From the NCBI RefSeq assembly GCF_026240905.1, contig NZ_JAPEVI010000003.1, positions 4,156,501-4,220,500 of the forward strand: a DNA stretch of 64,000 bases. The letters run 5' to 3'. Each line of letters begins with the position of its first letter. Positions within the stretch are counted from its first letter, which is position 1. Made by a program: the position numbers and the translations under genes. Shown here one piece after another: positions 37,224 through 48,169 of this stretch. This DNA comes from Roseibium salinum. Lineage in GTDB: Bacteria > Pseudomonadota > Alphaproteobacteria > Rhizobiales > Stappiaceae. The notes below the pieces were generated by a model that searched no databases, was not told where the DNA came from, and was given only the letters and a program-made list of their open reading frames with translations.

Positions 37224-38579
37224 GTGCTCATGGGTGGAATGTTGAAAATACCTTCTTTTCTTGCCGGCGGGAAAGCCATCGCATTGGCGATCCTTATGGC
37301 CCTGGCTGGCGTGTTGGCGCCGTCCACCGCATCGGCGGTGGTCGAAATCGATATCACCCAGGGCAATATCGAGCCTTTGCCGATAGCTCTGCCGCCCTTT
37401 TCCGCCGAAGGGGGCGACAGCCAGCTTGCCGCGAACATGACGTCGGTCATCTCGGCCGATCTGAAGCGCTCCGGCCTGTTCAATCCGCTCGATCCGGCAA
37501 GCTTCATCCAGAAGAACATGAGCGTGAATTCCACGCCGCGCTTTGGCGACTGGCGCCAGATCAGCGCCCAGGCCCTCGTGACCGGAACCGTCACCCAGCA
37601 GCCGGACGGCCGGCTGCGCGCCGAGTTCCGGCTGTGGGACGTCTTCGCCCAGGAGCAGATGCTCGGCCAGCAGTTCTACACCACGCCCGAAAACTGGCGC
37701 CGTCTTGCCCATATCATCTCCGACGCGATCTACGAGCGGCTGACGGGGGAGAAGGGGTATTTCGATACCCGCATCGTCTTTGTCGATGAAACCGGGCCGA
37801 AGGACCGGCGCATCAAGCGCCTGGCGATCATGGACCAGGACGGCGCCAATGTGCGCTACCTGACCCAGGGCGAGGAGCTGGTGCTGACGCCGCGCTTCTC
37901 GCCGACCAGTCAGGAAATCACCTACATGTCCTATGAGGGGACGGACCCGAGCGTCTACCTTCTCAATATCGAGACCGGCCAGCGGGAAATCGTCGGCAAC
38001 TTCCCCGGCATGACCTTCGCGCCCCGCTTCTCGCCCGATGGCCAGAGCGTCGTGATGAGCCTGCAGCAGGGCGGCAATGCGAATATTTTCCAGATGGACC
38101 TCAGGTCCCGCAGGACCACGCGGCTGACCAACACGGCCGCGATCGATACCAGCCCGTCATTCTCGCCGGACGGGAGCCAGATCGTGTTCGAATCCGACCG
38201 TGGAGGCTCACAGCAGCTGTATGTCATGAGCGCTACCGGCGGCAACGCACAGCGCATTTCCTTCGGCCCGGGCCGCTATTCGACGCCGGTCTGGTCGCCG
38301 CGCGGCGATCTGATTGCCTTCACCAAGCAGCATCAGGGCCGGTTCATGATCGGCGTCATGCGACCGGACGGCAAGGGGGAGCGCATCCTGACCGAGGGCT
38401 ATCACAATGAAGGTCCGGCATGGGCGCCGAATGGCCGTGTCCTGGTATTCTTCCGCGATACGCCGGGCGAAAACGGCGGGCCGCAGGTCTGGACCGTGGA
38501 CCTGACCGGCTACAATGAGCAGCGCCTGGAAACGCCGGCCTTCGCGTCGGATCCGTCCTGGTCGCCCCTAATCGACTAG
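37224..38579 (+). CDS. tolB: TolB periplasmic beta-propeller
   Basis: About 451 residues. A signal peptide ends near PSTASA (about residue 37 of the mature numbering from 37224), then [20 protein letters not shown]. The N-terminal D1 domain is followed by a six-bladed propeller with repeated SPDG blades ([50 protein letters not shown]). It binds Pal and TolA. Several starts are possible; the GTG at 37224 has aggga 6 nt upstream, and ATGs at 37230 and 37239 are alternatives. Confidence 0.94.
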   Translation: MLMGGMLKIPSFLAGGKAIALAILMALAGVLAPSTASAVVEIDITQGNIEPLPIALPPFSAEGGDSQLAANMTSVISADLKRSGLFNPLDPASFIQKNMSVNSTPRFGDWRQISAQALVTGTVTQQPDGRLRAEFRLWDVFAQEQMLGQQFYTTPENWRRLAHIISDAIYERLTGEKGYFDTRIVFVDETGPKDRRIKRLAIMDQDGANVRYLTQGEELVLTPRFSPTSQEITYMSYEGTDPSVYLLNIETGQREIVGNFPGMTFAPRFSPDGQSVVMSLQQGGNANIFQMDLRSRRTTRLTNTAAIDTSPSFSPDGSQIVFESDRGGSQQLYVMSATGGNAQRISFGPGRYSTPVWSPRGDLIAFTKQHQGRFMIGVMRPDGKGERILTEGYHNEGPAWAPNGRVLVFFRDTPGENGGPQVWTVDLTGYNEQRLETPAFASDPSWSPLID

Positions 38580-38785
38580 GACTTCGCAACGATTGGCTTT
38601 CCCGCAATCAGGAGTGAACCTGAATGCGGGTGGGTCCGGACGAAAGGCTTACGGCTGTAAGCAACGTTCATCTTCTGCTAACCATGTTTGCAAAGATGAA
38701 TTTAACCAGGTTTGACTAGAAAGCGTTTACCAAGAACCGGACGATCGGTGTGTCAGGTTGGCGGGCTGGGGATTAGGAGACGGGA

Positions 38786-39277
38786 ATGTTCAAAAGAGAA
38801 TACGCCACTCAGGGCGCGCGATGGATAGCAGTCTGTTTCGCGGTTCTGTTTTTGGCCGCATGTGCCCAGAATAAACCGGACGGGCTGTCGAGCAACGTGA
38901 ATGCCAAGCCCGGCACGGGTCAGGACTTCGTCGTCAATGTCGGCGACCGGGTATTTTTCGAAGAGGACCAGTCGGTCCTGAATGCGCAGGGGCAGGCGAC
39001 CCTTGCCAACCAGGCGAAATGGCTGAACCGCTACTCCCAGTACACGATCACCGTGGAAGGGCATGCGGACGAGCGGGGCACGCGCCAGTACAACATTGCC
39101 CTGGGTGCCCGCCGTGCCCAGTCCGCGCGTGACTATCTTGTCTCGCAGGGCGTGAGCGCATCGCGCGTCAGGACGATTTCCTACGGCAAGGAACGTCCGG
39201 TCGCCGTGTGCAATGACAACAGCTGCTGGTCACAGAACCGCCGCGCGGTCACGGTGCTGAACAACGCCACCAACTGA
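38786..39277 (+). CDS. pal: Pal peptidoglycan-associated lipoprotein
   Basis: A 163-residue outer-membrane lipoprotein. The lipobox LAAC ends at Cys26. The OmpA-like domain has VFFEEDQSVLNAQGQATLAN, ITVEGHADERGTRQYNIALG and RRAVTVLNN, which bind the meso-DAP peptide of peptidoglycan. It is preceded by a 206-bp gap with its own probable promoter. Confidence 0.97.
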   Translation: MFKREYATQGARWIAVCFAVLFLAACAQNKPDGLSSNVNAKPGTGQDFVVNVGDRVFFEEDQSVLNAQGQATLANQAKWLNRYSQYTITVEGHADERGTRQYNIALGARRAQSARDYLVSQGVSASRVRTISYGKERPVAVCNDNSCWSQNRRAVTVLNNATN

Positions 39278-39299
39278 TCTGACGGTAAGTTTACCAATG

Positions 39300-39326
39300 A
39301 GGCCGGGTACCTGGTGCCCGGCCTTT
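39300..39326 (+). terminator. Hairpin after pal
   Basis: Stem aggccgggt/gcccggcct with one wobble and loop acctggt, followed by a short T run. It lies 23 nt downstream of the pal stop. Confidence 0.7.
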
Positions 39327-39522
39327 CGGCTTTGTAGCCGGCTGGATCGGCAGTTTCTGTGCCTTGCTGGCGGACGTGGTCAAAATTTGGCCGAAGTCCG
39401 GGCGCTCTGTGCACTTGAGTAAAGGGCCGGGCATGATATGAGATCGTGCGCGGGGATCTGCTATGGTGCTGGTGTTTGCATCCTGACCCTGATGCTCGGC
39501 AAATCCCAGACCGGAGGACTGA

Positions 39523-40497
39523 ATGCGAAAATACAAGGGACTGGCGGGTCTCGTCCTGGCGTTGGTTTTCATCGCCGCTGCCACACCGTCCGAAGCGCAG
39601 CTTTTTGGGCGCAAGAATGACGAATCTGCTGTGCGGATCAGCCAGCTGGAAGAGCGGATCCGGGCGCTGACGGGACAGATCGAGCAATTGTCCTATCAGA
39701 TGCGGGAACTGCAGGACCAGATGCGCCGCATGCAGGAAGACAATGAATACCGCTTCCAGCAGCTGGAAGGCGGGACGCCGGGGCAGCGCTCCGATGCGGC
39801 GCCGGGCAGTGTTCCGGGGGCTCCCGCACCCGGAAACTCCGCGCCGGGTCTCGGTCCGGACGGGACGCCTCAAACGGGCTCTCTGATCGCGCCGGGCGGC
39901 GGCTTCGCCACGGTGCCCGCTGACGGCTCCGGAGACGGCAACTGGGATCAGAGCGGCGGATACGAAGGCGACACGGGGCTGCCCTCCAACGGGCCGATTG
40001 ACCTGTCGAAGCTGGCCACCGGACTGGAAAACCTTCCGGGATCCGGGCAGGACGCTCCCGATCCGGGTCTTGCGACCGACGACGACCAGATTGCCAACAT
40101 CATCGGCACCGGAGATCCGCGTTCGGATTACGAAGAGGCCTATTCGATGGCGGTCAATGGCAACTACGCCGAGGCGGAGCACGCCTTCCGGACATTTCTG
40201 GAAAACTATCCGGACGATGCGCTCACGGCCAATGCCCAGTACTGGCTCGGGGAAAGCCTGCTGGCGCAACAGAACTACCGTGAAGCGGCGGATGCTTTCC
40301 TGAAGACCTATACGGACCATCCCGGCAATTCGAAAAGCCCGGACAGCCTGTTGAAACTCGGCGTATCGCTGCGTGGCCTGGGCGAGGCCGACGCAGCCTG
40401 TGCGACGTTTTCCGAGCTCCTGAACAAATACCCGGACGCTGCGCCGGCCGTTCTGTCGCAGGCACGGGATGAACGGCGCCGTGCACAATGTTCCTGA
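39523..40497 (+). CDS. cpoB: CpoB/YbgF cell-division coordinator
   Basis: A 324-residue periplasmic protein. The signal peptide ends PSEA-Q near residue 25. The N-terminal trimerising coiled coil spans about residues 39-83 (SQLEERIRALTGQIEQLSYQ). A low-complexity Pro/Gly linker follows, then C-terminal TPRs (YEEAYSMAVNGNYAEAEHAF, ANAQYWLGESLLAQQNYREA, SLLKLGVSLRGLGEADAACA). CpoB links the Tol machine to septal peptidoglycan synthesis. Its 3' end overlaps the tilS start. Confidence 0.94.
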   Translation: MRKYKGLAGLVLALVFIAAATPSEAQLFGRKNDESAVRISQLEERIRALTGQIEQLSYQMRELQDQMRRMQEDNEYRFQQLEGGTPGQRSDAAPGSVPGAPAPGNSAPGLGPDGTPQTGSLIAPGGGFATVPADGSGDGNWDQSGGYEGDTGLPSNGPIDLSKLATGLENLPGSGQDAPDPGLATDDDQIANIIGTGDPRSDYEEAYSMAVNGNYAEAEHAFRTFLENYPDDALTANAQYWLGESLLAQQNYREAADAFLKTYTDHPGNSKSPDSLLKLGVSLRGLGEADAACATFSELLNKYPDAAPAVLSQARDERRRAQCS

Positions 40498-41858
40498 CGA
40501 GCCGGTCGAGCCTGAAGGGCTCCCGGCCGATGAAGCCGATTTTTTATTTTCAGGGCTGAAATCCTTTTCAAGACTGGCGCTCGCTGTTTCGGGCGGAGCG
40601 GATTCTGCTTGGCCTGCTGGTTCTTTTTAGCGAATGGAGAGAGCGTGTCTCCTGGCAGGGCGACGCCGAGGTGCTTTGCGTCGATCACGGTCTGCGGCCG
40701 GAAAGCGCAGCCGAGGCGGAGTTTGTCGCCGGGGCTGCGGCGGAACACGGGCTGTCCTGCAGGATCCTGCGCTGGACGGGCGAAAAGCCCGCCAGCAATA
40801 TTCAGGACGAGGCTCGCCGGGCCCGCTACCGTCTGTTCGCTGACCACATGGCGCAGTCCGGCGCCGAGGCGCTGGTGCTTGCTCATCATATGGATGATCA
40901 GGCGGAAACGTTTCTCGACAGGCTCACCAGGGGCAGCGGTCTTTCCGGTCTCAGCGCCATGGCCGCCGACGAGCCGCATGGACCACAGGGCCTCAGACTG
41001 CTGCGGCCGTTCCTGAACCTGCGCAAGGAACGGCTGGAGGCCAGCCTCAGGGAACGGGGGCTAAGCTGGTGCCTTGATCCTTCCAACCAGGACCCGAAAT
41101 ACAAGCGCAGCCGCCTGCGCAAAATCACCTCCCTCCTGGCCGAGGAAGGGCTGACGCCCGAGCGGATCGCCCGAACGGCGGACCACCTGCGGCGAGCCCG
41201 CGAAGCGCTGGAGGCGACGGTCAGGGACCTCGCCGCGCGGCACGTCGCCGAACATGCGGCCGGCCCGCTCCGGATGAGCCGCGAGGCCTATGCCGGGATT
41301 GCTGAAGATCTGCGCCTGAGGCTGCTGAACCACGTCGTCGGCCGCGTGACGGGAGTTCACCCGCGCATCCGGTTCCAGAAGCTGCAGGCGCTGGACGCTG
41401 CTCTGATCCGTGAGCCATCCTGCCGCCATACGCTTGCAGGCGCCCTTATTGAAGTTGATGCCGGTCGCATCCATATCTGGAGGGAAGCGGGGCGGGCACC
41501 ACCTGAAACGCTGGTGATCACGACGGAGGCAGGTATCTGGGACAACCGGTACGGATATTCGCTCTCCCGCGGCCCGTTGCCGCAGGAGACGGACGCCGGG
41601 TTGCTCATCGGGCCGCTCTGCAACGCGCCTGTCCCGGCAAAGCAGATCCGCTGGCCGGAGGGCTGGCCGAAAGAAGCTTTCGCGTGTTCGCCCGCCGTAT
41701 GGTCGCGGGACGGGGTGCTCGTGGCGTCTTGTGTTCCGGTAGAACAGCTCTCTGTCAGTAATGACGATAGTATTCAACTGGATTTGGAACGTTTACCGAT
41801 CCAAGCTAAATTGACGGCCACTTTTGTGGATGATGGGGACACGGACGGGGGAATCTAG
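40469..41858 (+). pseudogene. tilS: tRNA(Ile)-lysidine synthase TilS, reading frame broken as sequenced
   Basis: Two frames combine to about 462 residues. The first, from an ATG at 40469 inside the end of cpoB, encodes the N-terminus and the PP-loop LALAVSGGADS (ending near 40606), then hits a stop at 40628-40630. The second continues LGLLVLFSEWRERVSW, VLCVDHGLRPESAAEAEFVA, EARRARYRLFADHMAQ and ALVLAHHMDDQAETFLDRL, with the C-terminal domains to 41858. Removing one base near 40604-40611 restores a perfect join. TilS modifies the CAU anticodon of tRNA-Ile and is normally essential, so a sequencing error is the first suspicion. The gene lies in its usual place between cpoB and ftsH. Confidence 0.85.
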
Positions 41859-42026
41859 AGTTTTCCTTGCGTTCAACATCTGTTAGGGCTCCGGCCTTAA
41901 GAAAATAGTCAGTGCGTATGCGCAACTATGGCGCACCGCCTTGGCAGCGGGCCTTCGGCGACCTATGTTCGCTAAGAGATATACAACCGCGTGCAATCTG
42001 TCGCGTCGGGCGGTTAAGGGAACGAA

Positions 42027-43943
<1,917 letters not shown>

Positions 43944-43974
43944 TTGTTCAGGCATTTCAGAACCGATCAGCATC

Positions 43975-44007
43975 AGATACCCGGCAGTTGCCGGGTATCT
44001 TTCTTTG
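43975..44007 (+). terminator. Terminator of ftsH
   Basis: Stem agatacccggc/gccgggtatct followed by ttctttg, 32 nt after the stop. Confidence 0.85.
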
Positions 44008-44116
44008 GGAAACCGCTGATCGTTAGTGAATCGTAATATTTGCTCACATATTTTGAAGCCCGGTTGAGCTCAACTGCGCTAAAAGTGCGCGAGAGATAAA
44101 TCAACGGACAAGTTTG

Positions 44117-45460
44117 ATGCGCAAGTTTTTCGGAACCGACGGTATTCGCGGTCAGGCCAATGCTTTTCCCATGACGGCGGAAATGGCCCTGAAGGTGGGG
44201 ATGGCCGCCGGGCTGGTCTTCAAGAACGGCGGACACCGCCACCGGGTGGTGATCGGCAAGGACACGCGCCTTTCCGGCTATATGCTGGAGACGGCGCTGG
44301 TAGCCGGCTTCACCTCCGTCGGTATGGACGTGTTCCTGCTCGGTCCCATGCCCACCCCTGCCGTCGCGATGCTGACGCGCTCGCTCAGATCCGATCTCGG
44401 CGTGATGATTTCCGCCTCGCACAATCCTTACCAGGACAACGGCATCAAGTTCTTCGGGCCCGACGGCTTCAAGCTGAGCGACGAAATCGAGAAATCGATC
44501 GAACAGCTGGTCGAAGGGGACGTCACGTCCCGCCTGTCCAGCGCGCGCGATCTCGGCCGGGCGAAGCGGATCGACGGCGCCCAGCAGCGCTACATCGAAT
44601 TCGCCAAGCGGACCCTGCCTCGGGAGATGAACCTGGAAGGCCTCCGGGTGGTCATCGACTGCGCCAACGGCGCGGCCTACAAGGTGGCGCCGGAAGCGCT
44701 CTGGGAGCTTGGCGCGGATGTGATTTCCATCGGCGTGTCTCCGGACGGTTTCAACATCAACCAGGAATGCGGTTCCACCTCCACCGAAGCCCTGTCCCGC
44801 AAGGTGCATGAGGTCCGGGCGGATATCGGCATTGCGCTCGACGGGGACGCGGACCGCGTTATCATCGTCGATGAAAACGGTGCGATCGTGGACGGCGACC
44901 AGTTGATGGCCGTCGTGGCACAGTCCTGGCAGGCAAGCAACCGGCTGTCGGCGCCGGGCATCGTCGCGACGGTGATGTCCAATCTGGGACTGGAGCGCTA
45001 TCTGGCAAGCCTCGGCCTCAGCCTCGCCCGCACCAAGGTGGGTGACCGCTACGTCGTGGAGCATATGCGGGCGCATGGCTTCAATGTCGGCGGCGAGCAG
45101 TCGGGACATATCGTCCTGTCCGATTTTGCCACGACGGGAGACGGCCTGATTGCGGCCCTCCAGATCCTGGCCTGCGTCAAGGATCAGGGCAGACCGGTGT
45201 CCGAAGTCTGCCGCCGGTTCGATCCCGTGCCGCAGATCCTGAAGAATGTGCGCTACAAGGGCGGAATGCCGCTTGAGATAGATCTGGTCAAGACCGCCAT
45301 CGAAGACGGCGAAGCCCGTCTTGGAAAGTCGGGCCGTCTCGTGATTCGCGCCTCCGGCACGGAGCCTCTGATCCGGGTCATGGCCGAGGGCGACGACGCC
45401 GACCTGATTACCCAGGTGGTGAACGATATTGCCGGGGTCGTCGCCACTGCGGCGGCGTAA
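44117..45460 (+). CDS. glmM: Phosphoglucosamine mutase
   Basis: A 447-residue enzyme converting GlcN-6-P to GlcN-1-P for UDP-GlcNAc, hence peptidoglycan and LPS. The phosphoserine is Ser101 in [12 protein letters not shown]; the metal loop DGDADR is at 242-247; [20 protein letters not shown] is the sugar loop; and [15 protein letters not shown] binds phosphate. The start at 44117 follows from [12 protein letters not shown]. It is downstream of ftsH, a very common order. Confidence 0.97.
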   Translation: MRKFFGTDGIRGQANAFPMTAEMALKVGMAAGLVFKNGGHRHRVVIGKDTRLSGYMLETALVAGFTSVGMDVFLLGPMPTPAVAMLTRSLRSDLGVMISASHNPYQDNGIKFFGPDGFKLSDEIEKSIEQLVEGDVTSRLSSARDLGRAKRIDGAQQRYIEFAKRTLPREMNLEGLRVVIDCANGAAYKVAPEALWELGADVISIGVSPDGFNINQECGSTSTEALSRKVHEVRADIGIALDGDADRVIIVDENGAIVDGDQLMAVVAQSWQASNRLSAPGIVATVMSNLGLERYLASLGLSLARTKVGDRYVVEHMRAHGFNVGGEQSGHIVLSDFATTGDGLIAALQILACVKDQGRPVSEVCRRFDPVPQILKNVRYKGGMPLEIDLVKTAIEDGEARLGKSGRLVIRASGTEPLIRVMAEGDDADLITQVVNDIAGVVATAAA

Positions 45461-45628
45461 TCAAGGTACCATGGACAATCTTGGGCCACTCCAAGTGGAG
45501 TGGGTCTGATTACTGGCGTTTTTTGTAGAGATACTTTGCCGCCTGAAGATGCCTCTTGGCGAACCGAGCATTTCGGCGGAGGAAACCATTTAATTTCAGT
45601 CGCATAGCTGAATTCGCCTGAAGGCTCC

Positions 45629-45676
45629 CGCGTTGACCGTCAGATTTTCCCTGGTCCGGGCTGGTTGGTCAACGCG
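45629..45676. repeat. 10-bp inverted repeat with 28-nt spacer
   Basis: cgcgttgacc (45629-45638) and ggtcaacgcg (45667-45676). It lies in the 416-bp gap between glmM and the outer-membrane protein gene, 60 bp before the first CtrA box. It could be an operator, part of a small RNA, or a hairpin of the upstream transcript. Nothing coding is seen in the gap. Confidence 0.6.
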
Positions 45677-45737
45677 CCGGAATTCCTGGACTGCCGAGCG
45701 CGATGTTTCTTGCGGGCCTGTGATTTACTTTGGGTCG

Positions 45738-45752
45738 TTAAGGATTGCTTAA
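45738..45752. promoter_or_regulatory. CtrA box 1 upstream of the outer-membrane protein gene
   Basis: TTAA-ggattgc-TTAA, a full match to the CtrA consensus, 125 nt before the start codon at 45877. Confidence 0.65.
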
Positions 45753-45780
45753 GGTAAAAATTCCCGGTTAAAGAACACAG

Positions 45781-45795
45781 TTAAGCCACCTTTAA
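45781..45795. promoter_or_regulatory. CtrA box 2 upstream of the outer-membrane protein gene
   Basis: TTAA-gccacct-TTAA, a second full match, starting 43 nt after the start of box 1 and 82 nt before the start codon. Confidence 0.65.
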
Positions 45796-45876
45796 TCAAT
45801 TGCCGCCAATATCCTCCCGACTTTGATGTGTCCGACCATTGGTTGAAGCGGACGCTCACTGAAAGAGGACGAGGAC

Positions 45877-46680
45877 ATGGACAATTTCTTTAAGCGTTTG
45901 TCTTTGACCGGCATTGCTGTTGTGCTTTCCACCACGGCTTATGCCGCGGACCTGCCGGCTCCGGTTATTGAACATACCCCGATCGTGCCGGCTGTCGGTG
46001 GCTTGTACCTGCGCGGCGATATCGGTTACAAGATTTACAGCGATCCGAGCGGCAGCTTTGACGACTACGGTAATGCAGGGATGCTCCGCTTTGAACGGGA
46101 AAGCATGGACAATGCCTGGATGATCGGGGTGGGTGTCGGCTATCAGTTCAACGACTACTTTCGCAGTGACATAACGCTCGACTACGAAACACCGGCAGGC
46201 GCCAAGGGTTACGCGGTTTGCGGCGGATGTACCGGCGGCTATTCCGAAGAAGGCACGGATATCGACGTTTGGACCGTTATGGTCAACGCCTATGTCGATC
46301 TCGGGACATGGAACAGGATAACGCCATATGTCGGCGCCGGTGTCGGTGCAGCTTATGTTCAAACCGACAACACGTACTCGATCAATCCTGGCACGGGCAC
46401 GACGGACTATGCCGGGACACACGGCGACTGGAACTTTGCCTGGGCATTGATGGCAGGTGCGGAGTATTCGGTTACAGAGAACTGGAGCCTGGACGCTGGT
46501 TACCGCTACAAGGATTTGGGCAAAGCCCAAACGGTGAAGTTGGCCGATACTGCGAGCCCGAACTCACGGGTGGAATGGGACGACCTGACGGCCCACGAGT
46601 TCCGGCTCGGTGCCCGCTATACCTTCAACACCATGGCTGCGCCGGCCTATCCGCAAGGCCCGATCATGAGCAATTTCTGA
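45877..46680 (+). CDS. Outer-membrane beta-barrel protein (Omp25/RopB-like)
   Basis: A 267-residue protein. The signal peptide ends at TTAYA-ADLP (about residue 24). It then forms an eight-stranded barrel typical of Omp25/Omp31/RopB proteins, with GLYLRGDIGYKIYSD, WMIGVGVGYQFNDYFRSDIT, VMVNAYVDLGTWNRITPYVG, NWSLDAGYRYKDLGKA, and a terminal aromatic strand ending in Phe. A cysteine pair (VCGGCTGG) lies in one surface loop, which is unusual for the family. Two CtrA boxes precede it. The start at 45877 has gagga upstream. Role: surface protein and structural link of the envelope. Confidence 0.88.
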   Translation: MDNFFKRLSLTGIAVVLSTTAYAADLPAPVIEHTPIVPAVGGLYLRGDIGYKIYSDPSGSFDDYGNAGMLRFERESMDNAWMIGVGVGYQFNDYFRSDITLDYETPAGAKGYAVCGGCTGGYSEEGTDIDVWTVMVNAYVDLGTWNRITPYVGAGVGAAYVQTDNTYSINPGTGTTDYAGTHGDWNFAWALMAGAEYSVTENWSLDAGYRYKDLGKAQTVKLADTASPNSRVEWDDLTAHEFRLGARYTFNTMAAPAYPQGPIMSNF

Positions 46681-46704
46681 TCGCAAGGTCATACAGTCTA
46701 GGAG

Positions 46705-46730
46705 AAGGCCGGTCCCAGACCGGCCTTTTT
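46705..46730 (+). terminator. Terminator of the outer-membrane protein gene
   Basis: Stem aaggccggtc/gaccggcctt with loop cca, followed by a T run. Confidence 0.9.
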
Positions 46731-46770
46731 CGTTTCCTCGCCAATTTGCGTTGACCGGACGCCGGGAAGG

Positions 46771-46835
46771 TTCTATCCCCATAGGTGGGCCACCCCTCCC
46801 CACCGAGGGGCTACTATCTGCGAGGGTAGACAGAT
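46771..46835 (+). promoter_or_regulatory. serC leader with alternative hairpins
   Basis: The 5' leader just before serC can form ggtggg/cccacc or, exclusively with it, cccctc/gagggg, then ctac/gtag next to the start codon. This fits the serC leader motif described for alphaproteobacteria (Corbino and others 2005). There is no separate clear ribosome site, so the hairpin next to the start may govern translation. A covariance search would confirm it. Confidence 0.55.
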
Positions 46836-48014
46836 ATGAATGATCTCACCGCCAAGCCGGACGTGCGTCCGGCCAATCCCAATTTTTCATCCGGTCCCTG
46901 TGCCAAACGTCCCGGTTGGTCGCTCGACAAGCTGAGCGATGCCCCCCTCGGGCGCTCGCACCGTGCCAAGCCAGGCAAGGCCAAGCTGGCCGAAGCCATC
47001 GACCTGACACGCAAGGTGTTGCGGGTCCCGGACGACTACCGGATCGGCATCGTTCCGGCGTCCGACACCGGCGCGGTGGAAATGGCGCTCTGGTCGATGC
47101 TCGGCGCGCGCGGCGTCGACATGCTCGCCTGGGAAAGCTTCGGCTCCGGCTGGGTCACCGACGTCATCAAGCAGCTTAAGCTCGACAATGCCCGCGTTCT
47201 GGAAGCGCCTTACGGCGAGTTGCCGGATCTTTCGGCGGTCGACTTTTCCAACGACGTCGTCTTCACCTGGAACGGCACGACCTCGGGTGTCCGCGTGCCC
47301 AATGGCGACTGGATTCCGGGGGATCGGCAGGGCCTGACGATCTGCGACGCGACGTCGGCTGCTTTCGCGCAGGATCTTCCTTTCGACAAGCTCGATGTCG
47401 TGACCTTCTCCTGGCAGAAGGTTCTGGGCGGGGAGGCCGCGCACGGCGTGCTGATCCTGAGCCCGCGCGCGGTCGAGCGTCTGGAAAGCTACAGCCCCTC
47501 ATGGCCGCTGCCGAAGATCTTCCGCCTGACCAAGGGCGGCAAGCTGATCGAGGGCATCTTCAAGGGCGAAACCATCAACACGCCGTCCATGCTCTGCGTC
47601 GAAGACTATATCGATGCGCTGAAATGGGCGGAGGGCCTTGGCGGCCTCACCGGCCTGCGCGCCCGTGCGGATGCAAACCTGAAGGTCATCGGCGACTGGG
47701 TGGAAAAGACCGGCTGGATCGATTTTCTCGCCGCCGACCCGGCCACGCGGTCCAACACCTCCGTTTGCCTGAAGGTGTCCGATCCGGGCATCCAGGCGCT
47801 CGGGGGCGAGGAACAGGCCGCGTTCGCAAAGGCGATCGTCGGCGTTCTGGATGCGGAAGGTGTGGCCTATGACATCGGCGCCTATCGCGATGCTCCCTCC
47901 GGCCTGCGCATCTGGACCGGCGCGACCGTCGAAGCCGACGATCTCAAGGCCCTGACTGCCTGGCTCGACTGGGCCTTCCACGCGGAAAAAGCGAAACTGC
48001 CTCAGGCTGCCTGA
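46836..48014 (+). CDS. serC: Phosphoserine aminotransferase
   Basis: A 392-residue PLP enzyme of the alphaproteobacterial/methanogen type (about 390 residues, distinct from the 360-residue E. coli enzyme). It begins with [19 protein letters not shown], and the PLP lysine is Lys195 in [16 protein letters not shown]. It makes phosphoserine from phosphohydroxypyruvate. It is followed after 155 nt by serA, which makes its substrate. Confidence 0.95.
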   Translation: MNDLTAKPDVRPANPNFSSGPCAKRPGWSLDKLSDAPLGRSHRAKPGKAKLAEAIDLTRKVLRVPDDYRIGIVPASDTGAVEMALWSMLGARGVDMLAWESFGSGWVTDVIKQLKLDNARVLEAPYGELPDLSAVDFSNDVVFTWNGTTSGVRVPNGDWIPGDRQGLTICDATSAAFAQDLPFDKLDVVTFSWQKVLGGEAAHGVLILSPRAVERLESYSPSWPLPKIFRLTKGGKLIEGIFKGETINTPSMLCVEDYIDALKWAEGLGGLTGLRARADANLKVIGDWVEKTGWIDFLAADPATRSNTSVCLKVSDPGIQALGGEEQAAFAKAIVGVLDAEGVAYDIGAYRDAPSGLRIWTGATVEADDLKALTAWLDWAFHAEKAKLPQAA

Positions 48015-48169
48015 GCACTTTCTCCTCCCACCACGATAGCTCCCGGGCGGTGCGCTGCCCGGACCGTAGTGTGTTCTGGAGCAACCTGGATCCATCCGGA
48101 CGCAGGCAACTTGCTCCGGCACTCTGAAACCGATCAAGCTGAATGCAGGTTGATCCAGGAGATGCTCAC

